The notes beneath the pieces were generated by a model. The model was not told the DNA's origin. It saw nothing but the letters and a program-made list of their open reading frames with translations, and searched no databases. Below, piece by piece: positions 22,914 through 31,451 of a stretch of 64,000 bases of DNA. Source of the stretch: Mycobacterium sp. OAS707 (lineage in GTDB: Bacteria > Actinomycetota > Actinomycetes > Mycobacteriales > Mycobacteriaceae); NCBI RefSeq assembly GCF_014873705.1, contig NZ_JADBDS010000001.1:1860001-1924000 (forward strand), in the 5' to 3' direction. The translations under genes and the position numbers were made by a program. Each line of letters begins with the position of its first letter. Position 1 is the stretch's first letter.

Positions 22914-23453
22914 TCAGTTGACGCGCTCCTGACTGAGCTCGGCGAGTTGGCCGGTGACCATGCACAGGTCCGGCAGCATCGCCGGATTCATCGTCTGGAT
23001 CGACCACGTGATGACGTCAGAGCCCTTGGCCACGTAGATGCTGCAGGCGTTTGCGTCGAATGCCTTGAAGCCCTTGTTGCCGTCGATCGACAGTTCGGTC
23101 AACGTGCGTCCGGCCCGCTGTTCCAGCGTCCGTTCGGTGTCCATGTCGCTGCCCCGATACCACCAGGTCGAGATGCCCATGCCCTGGCCGAAGGTGCCGA
23201 GCACGGTGTTCTCCTGCCAGAAGCACCCGGCGTCGCTGACCACCGTCTTGGTGAACATCGAGGAGCCGGCGGCCTTGGTGATGTCAGCGTCGGTGACGCC
23301 GTTGCAGTCGGCGCTGCGGAACCCGGCGCCCGGCGGCGGTGCAGGCGTGCTGGGCGCCGCCGGATGATTCGACGGCCCGCAACCGGCCAGAGCCGCCGCC
23401 GCGCAAAGCGCACCCACATACGTCCAAATCGGTTTTGCGGCAGCCATGTTCAC
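22914..23453 (-). CDS. DUF3558 lipoprotein
   Basis: A 179-residue exported protein. The hydrophobic leader ends in the lipobox AALAGCGP (Cys about residue 25), followed by a Pro/Ala linker. The globular part has Cys residues placed as in DUF3558 proteins (DCNGVT, DAGCFWQ, NACSIYV, DLCMVT), probably forming disulphides. The GTG start overlaps the stop of the preceding DUF3558 gene (GTGA), so the two are a coupled pair. Function unknown; surface-attached by lipidation. Confidence 0.8.
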   Translation of the reverse strand: MNMAAAKPIWTYVGALCAAAALAGCGPSNHPAAPSTPAPPPGAGFRSADCNGVTDADITKAAGSSMFTKTVVSDAGCFWQENTVLGTFGQGMGISTWWYRGSDMDTERTLEQRAGRTLTELSIDGNKGFKAFDANACSIYVAKGSDVITWSIQTMNPAMLPDLCMVTGQLAELSQERVN

Positions 23454-23983
23454 ATGTCCGACTGCAGGGTGGCGGTGAGCAGCTTCTCTGCGTCCTTACA
23501 GGGATCGCCGCTGTGCTGGCTGCGGTACTGCACCCACCAACTGAGTACGCCGGTGCCTGCGGCCGCGGTGGCCGAGCATGCCGCACCTGTGGTGTCGCGC
23601 CGCGCGAGGAACGCCTGATGCCGCTCGACGACCTTCTCGGTGATCGTCGCGCCGCGTTGGGTGGCAAGCGCGCGTTCGCGGTCGAGGCTGCCCGTCTCGT
23701 ACCAGGAGAACGTCACGTCAACCATGCCCGAACCGCGGGCCAACACGTATTGGCAGACCGCCCCGCTGTAGGGACGCACGATGTGGTCGGCGCCGATCGC
23801 CTGCTGAATCGAACTGTCCACCAGCAACCCGCATCGGTCGTCGACATATCCGTAACTGCGGGTGGGATCGGGCACCCCGGATTGCGCCCGGCGCGCAGCG
23901 CCGCCGACGGTCTGAGAACACCCTGCGACGGCCACTACCGCTATGACCGCCACGACAGCAACCGGGTTGACCCGCCAACGCAT
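23450..23983 (-). CDS. DUF3558 lipoprotein, first of a coupled pair
   Basis: A 177-residue paralog of the next gene. The leader VVAVIAVVAVAGCSQ carries the lipobox with Cys at about residue 22. The domain shows the family cysteines (DRCGLL, AVCQYV, AACSAT, DPCKDA) and a WYE strand. It is divergent from a DUF3060 gene across an 87-base gap. Function unknown. Confidence 0.8.
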   Translation of the reverse strand: MRWRVNPVAVVAVIAVVAVAGCSQTVGGAARRAQSGVPDPTRSYGYVDDRCGLLVDSSIQQAIGADHIVRPYSGAVCQYVLARGSGMVDVTFSWYETGSLDRERALATQRGATITEKVVERHQAFLARRDTTGAACSATAAAGTGVLSWWVQYRSQHSGDPCKDAEKLLTATLQSDM

Positions 23984-24058
23984 CGGTCATCACGCTACCC
24001 AGCACGGTCAACGAAGGCGACTCGTGCGAACCACTGCCACGACCGCCGATCACCGACG

Positions 24059-24064
24059 TACGCT
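24059..24064 (+). promoter_or_regulatory. -10 element of a probable leaderless transcript (DUF3060 gene)
   Basis: TACGCT lies exactly six bases before ATG 24071. There is no Shine-Dalgarno sequence, which supports leaderless initiation. Confidence 0.4.
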
Positions 24065-24070
24065 CCCTGC

Positions 24071-24514
24071 ATGATGTCGAGAGCCGTGGCCCGCTCGTTG
24101 GCGGCATGCATGGTTGCGTTCCCGGTCGCACTGACGGCGGCACCCGGCGCGAATGCGGATCCGGACCCGGTCGTCTGCAATCCGTACTTACGCAACTGCG
24201 CCGACAACGCTGTCGTCGGTGCGCACGTCCAGGGCGATACCCACATCACCGGTGTGGGCATCCAGCAGACGCTGGATTGCAACAACGGCACACTGCTCGT
24301 GAACGGCAGCTACAACACCGTGTACGCACTGGGCAGCTGCTGGGCGGTCACCATGCAGGGCTCGTCGAACACGGTGATTGCCGACAACGTCGTCAACGAC
24401 ATCACCGTGTACGGCAACGACCAGATGGTGTTGTACAAGAGCGGTGAGCCGGTGGTGTTGGACCGCGGCCGGCAACTCGGGATGGTCAACCGGATAGATC
24501 GGGTAGCCGCCTGA
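24071..24514 (+). CDS. Secreted DUF3060 protein
   Basis: A 147-residue protein with signal peptide (SLAACMVAFPVALTAAPGANA). The mature part alternates short beta strands with Asn/Gly turns: HITGVGIQQTLDC, LLVNGSYNTVYALGSC, VTMQGSSNTVIADNVV. This is the DUF3060 pattern and suggests a right-handed beta-helix-like fold. The ATG at 24071 is chosen, with a second ATG right after it. It stands in the position and orientation of Rv0680c/Rv0679c relative to the rpsL-side TetR gene. It is one base from the next, related gene. Confidence 0.75.
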   Translation: MMSRAVARSLAACMVAFPVALTAAPGANADPDPVVCNPYLRNCADNAVVGAHVQGDTHITGVGIQQTLDCNNGTLLVNGSYNTVYALGSCWAVTMQGSSNTVIADNVVNDITVYGNDQMVLYKSGEPVVLDRGRQLGMVNRIDRVAA

Positions 24515-24515
24515 T

Positions 24516-24920
24516 ATGTCGAAACACGCCTTCGCCGTCTGCGTTACCGTCGCGGCCTGCACTCTGGGATTGGCAGGCTGCAACTCCGAAAAGAGGGACA
24601 CCGACGCCCCGATGGCGACCGCCGGGACCTCGGGCGCCCAGGTCGAAATCGGCAACACGATCAACTACGGGTCCTTCGGCACCACCGCCGACATCGACTG
24701 CGCCGACGGAAAATCGCTCAACGTGGGCGGTTCCAACAACTCATTGACGGTCAAGGGCACCTGCGCGAGCGTGAACATCGGCGGTGCCGACAACAAGATC
24801 ACCTTCGACAACATCGACAAGGATTTGTCGGTGGTCGGCCTGAACAACACCGTCACCTACAGGGCCGGCGACCCCAAGGTCGAGGACCTCGGGTCGGGTA
24901 ACAAGATTTCGAAGGGCTGA
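24516..24920 (+). CDS. DUF3060 lipoprotein
   Basis: A 134-residue lipoprotein: leader VAACTLGLAGCNSEK with lipobox LAGC (Cys about residue 22), a Thr/Ala linker, then DUF3060 repeats ADIDCADGKSLNVGGSNNSL, VKGTCASVNIGGADNKI and DLSVVGLNNTV. The two Cys align with those of the preceding paralog. It starts one base after that gene's stop, so they form one unit. It ends two bases before the convergent echA5 gene. In M. tuberculosis the mmpS5-mmpL5-Rv0678 genes lie between these positions; here nothing does. Confidence 0.78.
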   Translation: MSKHAFAVCVTVAACTLGLAGCNSEKRDTDAPMATAGTSGAQVEIGNTINYGSFGTTADIDCADGKSLNVGGSNNSLTVKGTCASVNIGGADNKITFDNIDKDLSVVGLNNTVTYRAGDPKVEDLGSGNKISKG

Positions 24921-24922
24921 CG

Positions 24923-25690
24923 CTAGGCGTTCGCGCCGTGCCTGCCCGCGCCGGCAGCGAATCGTGATGCGCCCTCGAGTGATTCGGCTGCCACGCGCGA
25001 GATGCTGGCGAATTCGAAATCCATGGCCTCGGCTTCCGATGAACCCCATTGGTTCAGCAGCGACATCCGATCCGACCGCATGCACTGTTGCGGCAGCTCG
25101 GCGAGTTCGGCGGCAAGCGCCTCCGCACTCTGGCGCGCTTGGCCTTTGGGCACGACACGGTTTGCCAGCCCCATCGCGAGGGCTTCTGCTGCGTCGACAC
25201 CGCGGCCGGTCAGGATCATGTCCATCGCCCGGCTGTGACCGATCAGCCGCGGCAGTCGCACCGTACCGCCATCGATCAGCGGGACGCCCCACCGCCGACA
25301 GAACACGCCGAAGACGGCGTCCTCTTCGACGACACGCATATCGCACCAGATCGCAAGCTCGAGGCCGCCTGCGACCGCGTAGCCGCTGACCGCCGCGATC
25401 ACCGGCTTGGACAACACCATTCGGCTCGGGCCCATCGGACCGGGGCCGGTGCGGTGCACCGGGTTGGCGTCGGGAGTGCCGAGCGCCTTGAGATCTGCTC
25501 CGGCACAGAATGTTCCGTTATCGCCCCAGAGCACGGCTACTGCTGCCGAATCGTCCTTGTCGAACTCGTTGAACGCCTGGTACAACTCGGCGGCGGCGGC
25601 ACCGTTGACGGCGTTGCGCGCCTCGGGCCGGTTCATTATCACCGTCGTCACGGGACCATTGCGCTCGACCCGAACACCACCACTTGTCAC
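24923..25690 (-). CDS. echA5: Enoyl-CoA hydratase/isomerase family protein (EchA5-like)
   Basis: A 255-residue crotonase-fold protein. The oxyanion-hole segments are GTFCAGADLKAL (about residue 60) and SGYAVAGGLELAIW (about 105). The first catalytic Glu is present in GLELA. At the position of the second Glu the sequence reads FGVFCRRWG, so the usual PE is missing; classical hydratase activity is doubtful and an isomerase or other role is possible. The GTG start overlaps the paaX stop. Fourth gene of the fadE8-echA4-paaX-echA5 operon, matching Rv0675. Confidence 0.85.
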   Translation of the reverse strand: MTSGGVRVERNGPVTTVIMNRPEARNAVNGAAAAELYQAFNEFDKDDSAAVAVLWGDNGTFCAGADLKALGTPDANPVHRTGPGPMGPSRMVLSKPVIAAVSGYAVAGGLELAIWCDMRVVEEDAVFGVFCRRWGVPLIDGGTVRLPRLIGHSRAMDMILTGRGVDAAEALAMGLANRVVPKGQARQSAEALAAELAELPQQCMRSDRMSLLNQWGSSEAEAMDFEFASISRVAAESLEGASRFAAGAGRHGANA

Positions 25691-26421
25691 GTTGCCTCCA
25701 TCAGTTCGACGTTATCGCGCCGCGCGACCACTTCCGCGGCGAAGTTCGTGTAGGCCTTCCGCAGCGCATCGCCAGGCCAATCATCGGGCAGCAATTCCCG
25801 GGGCAGCACCGGGTCAGTCAGCACATGTCGCATGATCGCGGCAGCGGCGACGAACCTCGCGGAACTACCTGTGGCGGTTGACATTTCACGCAACAAGTGA
25901 TGGCCGTAGCGGGCCCATCGTGGCAGGTCCCACAGCCGGGCCGCGAGCTCCGCCGGGTCATCGTCGCGGGAGTGCAGCATCCGAACCCGGTCCAGAACTT
26001 CGGTCGTGAGTTCTACGTTCAGGTTGTCGGGCCGCAGCCATACTCCCTCGCGAAGTTCAGCGAAACGCTTGTCCTGCAGCGTGGTTCGCAGCGCAGCACG
26101 GGTGCGGGCGTCGGTTCCCACACTGGTGATCACCAGCGTGGTCCACATGCCGTCCCAGCTACGCAGCGTGGGGCTGATCGCGTCATCCTGACGGCGCTGC
26201 CTAGCCAGCAGCCGGTCGGAGAGCCGGTAGCCGTCCTCGGACCGCACCAGGTCTCCCGCACTGACCATGCGGGTGAGTGCCACCCGAAGCGTTGGTTCCT
26301 TGACACCGAAATCTGCTGTGAGCCTGATGAGTTCACCCGCGGTGGCCCAGGCCGGATGCGTACCAAGCATGACGCTCAGCACCACCGACCGCGCTGTCAA
26401 CCGCGAGGGTATGGCCGACAC
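25687..26421 (-). CDS. PaaX family transcriptional regulator (Rv0674-like)
   Basis: A 244-residue protein. The N-terminal winged helix-turn-helix (VKEPTLRVALTRMVSAGDLV, about residues 39-58) is followed by the PaaX central domain (WDGMWTTLVIT) and the C-terminal PaaX_C segment (LWDLPRWARYGH). PaaX-type repressors bind acyl-CoAs such as phenylacetyl-CoA. GTG 26421 lies two bases after echA4, and its end overlaps echA5. A long inverted repeat around the fadE8 promoter is a candidate target. Confidence 0.87.
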   Translation of the reverse strand: MSAIPSRLTARSVVLSVMLGTHPAWATAGELIRLTADFGVKEPTLRVALTRMVSAGDLVRSEDGYRLSDRLLARQRRQDDAISPTLRSWDGMWTTLVITSVGTDARTRAALRTTLQDKRFAELREGVWLRPDNLNVELTTEVLDRVRMLHSRDDDPAELAARLWDLPRWARYGHHLLREMSTATGSSARFVAAAAIMRHVLTDPVLPRELLPDDWPGDALRKAYTNFAAEVVARRDNVELMEAT

Positions 26422-26423
26422 GG

Positions 26424-27362
26424 CTAGACTCCGGATGCCTTCCGGCCATAGTCACCGAATGGCTCGTCGCGTTGCCGGACCGCTTCACGGAAACCGTGCT
26501 CGCGCGATTGCGCGACGAACGCGTGCCCCTCGGGGGTGTGCCGGGCGATGCCGTCGAACACCGTGCTGACCATTCGACTGGTCGCGATGCCCTGCTGCAA
26601 CAACGCTGTGTTCATCGCCAGTTTGACCATGATGAGCTGGTTGACCGGAACTGCCGCGATGCGTTCGACCAGCCGCTCGGTGCGCTCGTCAAGATCCTTC
26701 GGGTCCGGCGCCTCAACCGCGAGCCCCCATTCGGCGGCCTGCGCACCGGTGATGCAATCACCGGTCAGCAGAAGACGTTTGGCGCGTTGATCGCCGAGGC
26801 GATGCGCCCACATACCCGCGGCAGGCACGCCCCAGACGCGGGTGGGCGGGTAGCCGATCTTGGCGTCTGCCGCGGCGATCACCTGATCGGCGTGCAGCGC
26901 GATGTCGGTGCCGCCCGCCACGCAGTAGCCGTGGATCTTCACCACCGTCGGCTTGTCGGCGTGCAGCAGACTGGAGAAGCCTCGGACGAAGCGGCTCATC
27001 ATCTGGTAGTCGATCATCGGATCCCACGGCTGATCCGGCAGATGGTTGATGGCCTGTGTCTTGCCGGACAGCACCGTGTCCTTGTACGGGTTGCCGCCGC
27101 CTGCCGACGACGAACCCTCGGCGTAGGCGGACAGATCGAAACCGGCACAAAAGCCTTCGCCCCGACCGGATACCAGGATCACGTGCACATTGGGGTCCAG
27201 GTCGGCCCGCTCGACGAGGGCCGACAGCTCCAACGGGGTGTCCGCGATGATCGCGTTGCCCTTTTCAGGTCGGTTGAAGGTGATGCGCGCAACCCGATCA
27301 GCGACCTCGTAGGTCATCGTTTTCAGGTTGTCGAAGTCCACCGGCCTAATGGCGTGCGTCAT
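26424..27362 (-). CDS. echA4: Crotonase family protein (EchA4-like)
   Basis: A 312-residue member of the enoyl-CoA hydratase superfamily, the length I recall for Rv0673. GEGFCAGFDLSAY and HGYCVAGGTDIALHAD are the two oxyanion-hole segments. Both positions of the catalytic Glu pair are changed (GGTDIAL and YPPTRVWGVP), so the hydratase assignment is by family only. ATG 27362 overlaps the fadE8 stop (ATGA), which fixes the start; the frame upstream is open but lies inside fadE8. Confidence 0.87.
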   Translation of the reverse strand: MTHAIRPVDFDNLKTMTYEVADRVARITFNRPEKGNAIIADTPLELSALVERADLDPNVHVILVSGRGEGFCAGFDLSAYAEGSSSAGGGNPYKDTVLSGKTQAINHLPDQPWDPMIDYQMMSRFVRGFSSLLHADKPTVVKIHGYCVAGGTDIALHADQVIAAADAKIGYPPTRVWGVPAAGMWAHRLGDQRAKRLLLTGDCITGAQAAEWGLAVEAPDPKDLDERTERLVERIAAVPVNQLIMVKLAMNTALLQQGIATSRMVSTVFDGIARHTPEGHAFVAQSREHGFREAVRQRDEPFGDYGRKASGV

Positions 27363-28987
27363 CCCTTGACCATCGCACGCTCCAGGATCGGCGCGAGATC
27401 CAGCCCCGTTGGCATGGTTCCGAACGCGCCGCCCCATGCGCCACCCATCCGGGTGGCCAGGAACGCCTCGGCGACCGCGGGGTGCCCGTGGCGCACCAGC
27501 AGGGAACCCTGCAGCGCGAGGCTGATGTCCTCGGCGACCTTGCGGGCGCGGTACTGGATGGTCTCGACATCCGCCAATGCTGGCTTGAGAGCATCGACGT
27601 GGGCATCCAGGCGTGGGTCCTGGCCCGTCGTCTTGGCCAGTTCGTCGAAGAGCACGTCGACACATTCGGGCCGAGTTGCCATGGCGCGCAACGTGTCCAG
27701 CGCGCTCACGTTCCCTGAGCCTTCCCAGATGCCCATCAGCGGCGCTTCTCGGTACAAGCGCGGCATGCCGGACTCCTCGACGTAGCCGTTTCCGCCAAGG
27801 CATTCCATCGCTTCGGCCGCGTGTGGGGTCGCGCGCTTGCACACCCAGTACTTGCTGGCCGCCAGGCCGATGCGACGCAGCAGCGTCTCCCGGTCGTCGC
27901 CGCGCACCGCCGCATCGGTGGCACCGGCCATCCGCATTGCGACCATGGTCGCAGCCTCGGCCTCGACTGCGAGGTCGGCAAGCACGTTGCGCATCAGCGG
28001 TTGGTCAATAAGGTAGGCGCCGAACACCTTTCGGTGCGCAGCGTGGTGAATGGCGCGGGTAAGGCCGCTGCGCATGCTGGTGGCGCTGCCCAGGGTGCAG
28101 TCGAGCCGGGTGAGGTTGACCATCTCGATGATGGTCGGCACGCCGCGCCCCTCCTCCCCGACCAGCCACGCGGTGGCGCCGTCGTACTCGACCTCGCTCG
28201 ACGCGTTCGCGTGGTTGCCGAGCTTGTCCTTGAGCCGCTGCAGGAACATCCGGTTGCGAGTGCCGTCGGGCAGGATCCGCGGCAGGAAGAAGCAGGACAA
28301 GCCGCCGGGCGCCTGGGCCAACACCAGGAAGACGTCGCACATCGGCGCCGACGTGAACCACTTGTGGCCGACGAGGCGATAGGTGCCGTCTCCATTCGGC
28401 GTCGCCTGCGTGGTCCCTGCGCGGACATCCGAGCCGCCCTGCTTCTCGGTCATCGACATTCCCGCAGTGATGCCGGCCTTGGTGGCGGGCACCTTCAGTT
28501 CGGGGTCGTACTCGCGGCTGGCGAGCAGCGGCTCATAGATCGCCGCCAGTTCTGCGTTGTTGCGCAGCGCGGGCACGACGGCATAGGTCATCGAAATCGG
28601 GCAGACGTGGCCGGGCTCGGGCGTCCACGCCGACATCTTGGCGGCCCGCACGACGTGCGCCCCGGGCCGGTCGTCGGCCCACGGCGCCGCATGCAGACCG
28701 TGACCGATCGCGGCCTTCATCAGCTCGTGGTAAGCCGGGTCGTACTCGACCTCGTCGACGCGGTGGCCGTAGCGGTCATGGGTGTGAAGGATCGGCTGGT
28801 TGCGGTCGGCCAGCTCGCCCCAGCGAACCGCCTGCTTGCTGCCGGCCAGGGCCCCGAGTTCGGTGACCTCGTCGAGCCCCCACTCACCGCCCTCGCGGAT
28901 CAGCGCCTCGGTCAGTACGGGCGAGGTCGCGGGGTTGAAGTTCTCCAGTGTCGGGACCTGGTTGGTGACGGCATGCGTGTCTGGCAT
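27359..28987 (-). CDS. fadE8: Acyl-CoA dehydrogenase, AidB-like
   Basis: A 542-residue flavoprotein, the same length as I recall for Rv0672. The order is an AidB-type N-terminal domain (residues about 20-170), acyl-CoA dehydrogenase middle domain (MTEKQGGSDVRAGTT, HKWFTSAPM) and C-terminal helical domain with ECLGGNGYVEESGMPRLYRE and MGIWEGSGNV, where AidB-type enzymes place the catalytic or equivalent acid. It likely oxidises an acyl-CoA or plays an AidB-like protective role. It heads a four-gene operon and has a strong leaderless promoter. Confidence 0.92.
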   Translation of the reverse strand: MPDTHAVTNQVPTLENFNPATSPVLTEALIREGGEWGLDEVTELGALAGSKQAVRWGELADRNQPILHTHDRYGHRVDEVEYDPAYHELMKAAIGHGLHAAPWADDRPGAHVVRAAKMSAWTPEPGHVCPISMTYAVVPALRNNAELAAIYEPLLASREYDPELKVPATKAGITAGMSMTEKQGGSDVRAGTTQATPNGDGTYRLVGHKWFTSAPMCDVFLVLAQAPGGLSCFFLPRILPDGTRNRMFLQRLKDKLGNHANASSEVEYDGATAWLVGEEGRGVPTIIEMVNLTRLDCTLGSATSMRSGLTRAIHHAAHRKVFGAYLIDQPLMRNVLADLAVEAEAATMVAMRMAGATDAAVRGDDRETLLRRIGLAASKYWVCKRATPHAAEAMECLGGNGYVEESGMPRLYREAPLMGIWEGSGNVSALDTLRAMATRPECVDVLFDELAKTTGQDPRLDAHVDALKPALADVETIQYRARKVAEDISLALQGSLLVRHGHPAVAEAFLATRMGGAWGGAFGTMPTGLDLAPILERAMVKG

Positions 28988-28993
28988 GCCTTT

Positions 28994-29033
28994 ATATTAC
29001 AGTTTCACGACAGTCGCACAATGGGCGTAATAT
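28994..29033 (-). promoter_or_regulatory. Leaderless fadE8 promoter flanked by an inverted repeat
   Basis: On the minus strand TTGTGC (29016-29021), 16 bases, TAATAT (28994-28999), then six bases and ATG 28987: a textbook leaderless layout with no ribosome binding site. ATATTAC at 28994-29000 and GTAATAT at 29027-29033 form an exact seven-base inverted repeat with a 26-base spacer, enclosing the -10 and -35. It is a candidate operator for the operon's own PaaX protein. Confidence 0.65.
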
Positions 29034-29263
29034 CAGCTCTTCTTCGACGGAATCACGATCACCACGATCAGTGTCAAGATCGAGAAGAACAGCCCGAGGA
29101 TTCCCCATCCCAGCGCGCTGCGCCCTTTCATCCCGGCGATGAGGGCACACACAATGGCCGCGATGATGCTGCCGATGGCGACGAAGATGCCCTTGATTCC
29201 CCGCAGAATGAAACCTGCCGCTTCAGGCTGACTCTGTGCAGCCAAGACCAATTCGTGCAGCAT
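29033..29263 (-). CDS. Small two-helix membrane protein
   Basis: A 76-residue protein with two hydrophobic segments (GIFVAIGSIIAAIVCALIAG and ALGWGILGLFFSILTLIVVI) and a basic end (PSKKS). ATG 29263 is chosen because GAGGAGG lies just upstream; the earlier TTG at 29275 would consume it. Its stop codon coincides with the distal arm of the fadE8 operator. No family recognised. Confidence 0.6.
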   Translation of the reverse strand: MLHELVLAAQSQPEAAGFILRGIKGIFVAIGSIIAAIVCALIAGMKGRSALGWGILGLFFSILTLIVVIVIPSKKS

Positions 29264-29370
29264 GATCCTCCTCAAGAGATGCCCCGCCCCCGTCGAGCAC
29301 GAGTACCCGAGGGGCGAATCCTCAACCTGTGGTGTTCCTGTCTGCTGCCGAACACGCGAATAGCCCTGCT

Positions 29371-30231
29371 TTAGTCACGCGTCGGCGCGCTGCTCCTGCC
29401 GTCCCGCAGGTATACGGCGGCGACGGCGACAGCAATCAGCACGAGTACGGCGAGCTCCATGAGCATGCCGACCGTCCCTGGATTCGGAACCAGCGAGTCG
29501 GCTGCGTTGAAGCCGAAATGAGCGGCGACCGCGGCGATCACGCCGCCACGCAAACGCTCGACGAGAAACAACATCACCAGCGAGAAGGGGAACAAACCAA
29601 CGAGCAATGTGACGCCGCGGACGCTGAGCAGGCCCGCAGCTTGTTGCCCGGTGCCGTGCAGAAAGAACAGCGGTAGATGCCACACCGACCAGACCAGCCC
29701 GATGATCGCGGTGGCTGCCAGGATGCCGTGCTCCCGACGAACTCGTGGCTGCAGATATCCCCGCCAGCCGAACTCCTCGGCCAGCGGCCCCGCCAACAAG
29801 GTCAACCCGACAAATCCGACAAGCCCACCCGCCTCAGCCAGGGCCGCCGACGAACTCTGCGACACCGTCGAGAGATCGTTGCCATGCAGCACAAGCGCGG
29901 GCAGGCCGGGCACCGCAGTTCCGACTACAAGCCCTAGCGGTACCACCCACCACGTCGGCTGACGGACCGGACCGCGCTCGCGAGGATGGACCAGCCACAT
30001 GACTGCAGCCATCAAACTCGGCCCGCAAGCCGCGACGGCAAAGAGGGCCTGCGCTGGACCCCCGCGCACGTCCGCACCGAGACCGATCAAAACGATCATG
30101 GGGATCCAGGTGAACGCATACGTGGCGAGCACGAAACCGCGGGCCCGACGCCGGACCGGAGCGGCTTCGCTCATCACCTGCGGGGACGGATCTGCTTCAT
30201 TCGAACCAGCGGGCGAAATGTGGGCGGCCAT
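29371..30231 (-). CDS. CPBP family intramembrane metalloprotease (Rce1/Abi-like)
   Basis: A 286-residue membrane protein with about eight hydrophobic helices. All three CPBP motifs are present: EEFGWRGYLQPR (Glu-Glu-x3-Arg), WSVWHLPLFF (His) and HFGFNAADS (His-x3-Asn), the metal- and water-binding residues. Members process CAAX-type or bacteriocin-like peptides or act in immunity; the substrate here is unknown. ATG 30231 is preferred over GTG 30237 because GGAG lies five bases before it. Confidence 0.85.
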   Translation of the reverse strand: MAAHISPAGSNEADPSPQVMSEAAPVRRRARGFVLATYAFTWIPMIVLIGLGADVRGGPAQALFAVAACGPSLMAAVMWLVHPRERGPVRQPTWWVVPLGLVVGTAVPGLPALVLHGNDLSTVSQSSSAALAEAGGLVGFVGLTLLAGPLAEEFGWRGYLQPRVRREHGILAATAIIGLVWSVWHLPLFFLHGTGQQAAGLLSVRGVTLLVGLFPFSLVMLFLVERLRGGVIAAVAAHFGFNAADSLVPNPGTVGMLMELAVLVLIAVAVAAVYLRDGRSSAPTRD

Positions 30232-30372
30232 GTCCACTCCAGATTCAGTGTGCGGTCCGGTCGTGCCGATGGTAGTGGCAGACGATGCGGGCGAGATGGC
30301 CGGACAAATCCTTGAATTGCTGAGGGACGCTTCGCCATTGAGGGGTCGACGCGAGGTTCGAGAATCTCGAAG

Positions 30373-31378
30373 TCAGCTATTTCGAGCCGGCGGCAAGGTT
30401 CGGGGAAGTCCGAAGGGGACCAGCACGCTGTTGTCGAAGCGGGTCATAGCGCAGATACGATCGCCCGCGAGCGTGAGCACCAGCAGGCCGGTGGCATGGA
30501 AGACGCCGGTAAGCGGATCGCGGAGGTAGACACCGAAGGCGGGCTGTCCGTTGGCCCTGGTCGCTACCAGCCGGAATACGCGGCCTGTCCGGAACATCGC
30601 GGCTTGGAACTTCGCTGCCGATTGGCGGCCGTGATACTCCATTGGAAGAGGGGGCATGGTCAGCCGGACGTCTTCGGAGAGTAGGGCCACCACGCCGTCC
30701 ACGTCGCTGGCCTCGAAGGCTCGAGTGAGCCGTTCGACGAGACCGCGCTCCACGGGCGAGTCCGGTCGAGGCGGTGGTTGAGCTTCGGCCGGTGGGAGCC
30801 GCTGCCGCAGCGTGGCGCGAGCACGTTTGAGCGCGCTGGTCACCGACTCCTCGGTGCTCTCGAGGATGTCGGCGACGTCGCCGGCACGAAACCCGAGTAC
30901 GTCGCGCAGGATGAGCACGGCGCGTTGACGCGCCGGCAGTAGCTGCACGGCGGTCACGAAGGCCAGCGAGATTGCTTGCTTGGCCTCGTAGCGCGCCTCG
31001 AGCGCGGTCTGCGAGGCCTTCGAGGAGGACCTCCGGACAGGGCTCGAGCCAGACCACCTCGCCCAGACGAGTGGGCTCGGGCGGCTCAAATCCGGGCGGG
31101 AAGGCGGTCATCTGCGGCCGGCGGCTGCTTGATCGCAGCGCTTTGAGGCATTGGTTTGTGGCGACCCGATACAACCAAGTCCGCAACGAGGACCGCTCCT
31201 CGAAGCCGCGAAGACCCTGCCAGGCCGCCAGCAGGGTTTCCTGCAGCGCGTCCTCGGCGTCTTGGACCGATCCGAGGAACCGGTAGCAATGGACCAGCAA
31301 CTCGCGGCGATGAGGGTCGATCAGCCGGCGAAACGCTTCCTCGTCTCCGGTCCGGGCCGCGATCAGGTCTGTAGTCAC
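30373..31378 (-). pseudogene. Frameshifted SigG-like ECF sigma factor with SnoaL-type C-terminal domain
   Basis: The gene reads in two frames. From GTG 31378, region 2 is intact (LLVHCYRFLGSVQDAEDALQ, then the LRTWLYRVATNQ helix) up to WLEPCPEVLLEGLAD. From about 31010 the correct sequence continues in the next frame: ALEARYEAKQAISLAFVTAV, PARQRAVLILRDVLGFRAGD (region 4) and a SnoaL/NTF2-like domain with MPPLPMEYHGR ending at 30373. The junction lies at 30990-31012, where relatives have a TAPGPE-like linker; about eight bases seem missing. The original frame stays open to 30377, giving a 333-residue product without a region 4. Mutation or assembly error are both possible. Confidence 0.8.
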
Positions 31379-31451
31379 CGCTCCATCCTCGTGTCACGTC
31401 TTCCTCCCGCTTCGTGCGCGATCCCCTGCGGGTGTTGGTCTGCGTAGCTAG

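Noticed and set aside
30377..31010. The 333-residue continuous frame as the real sigma factor
   Set aside because: After residue about 122 it loses all sigma similarity and becomes Arg/Ala-rich, while region 4 is perfect in the next frame.
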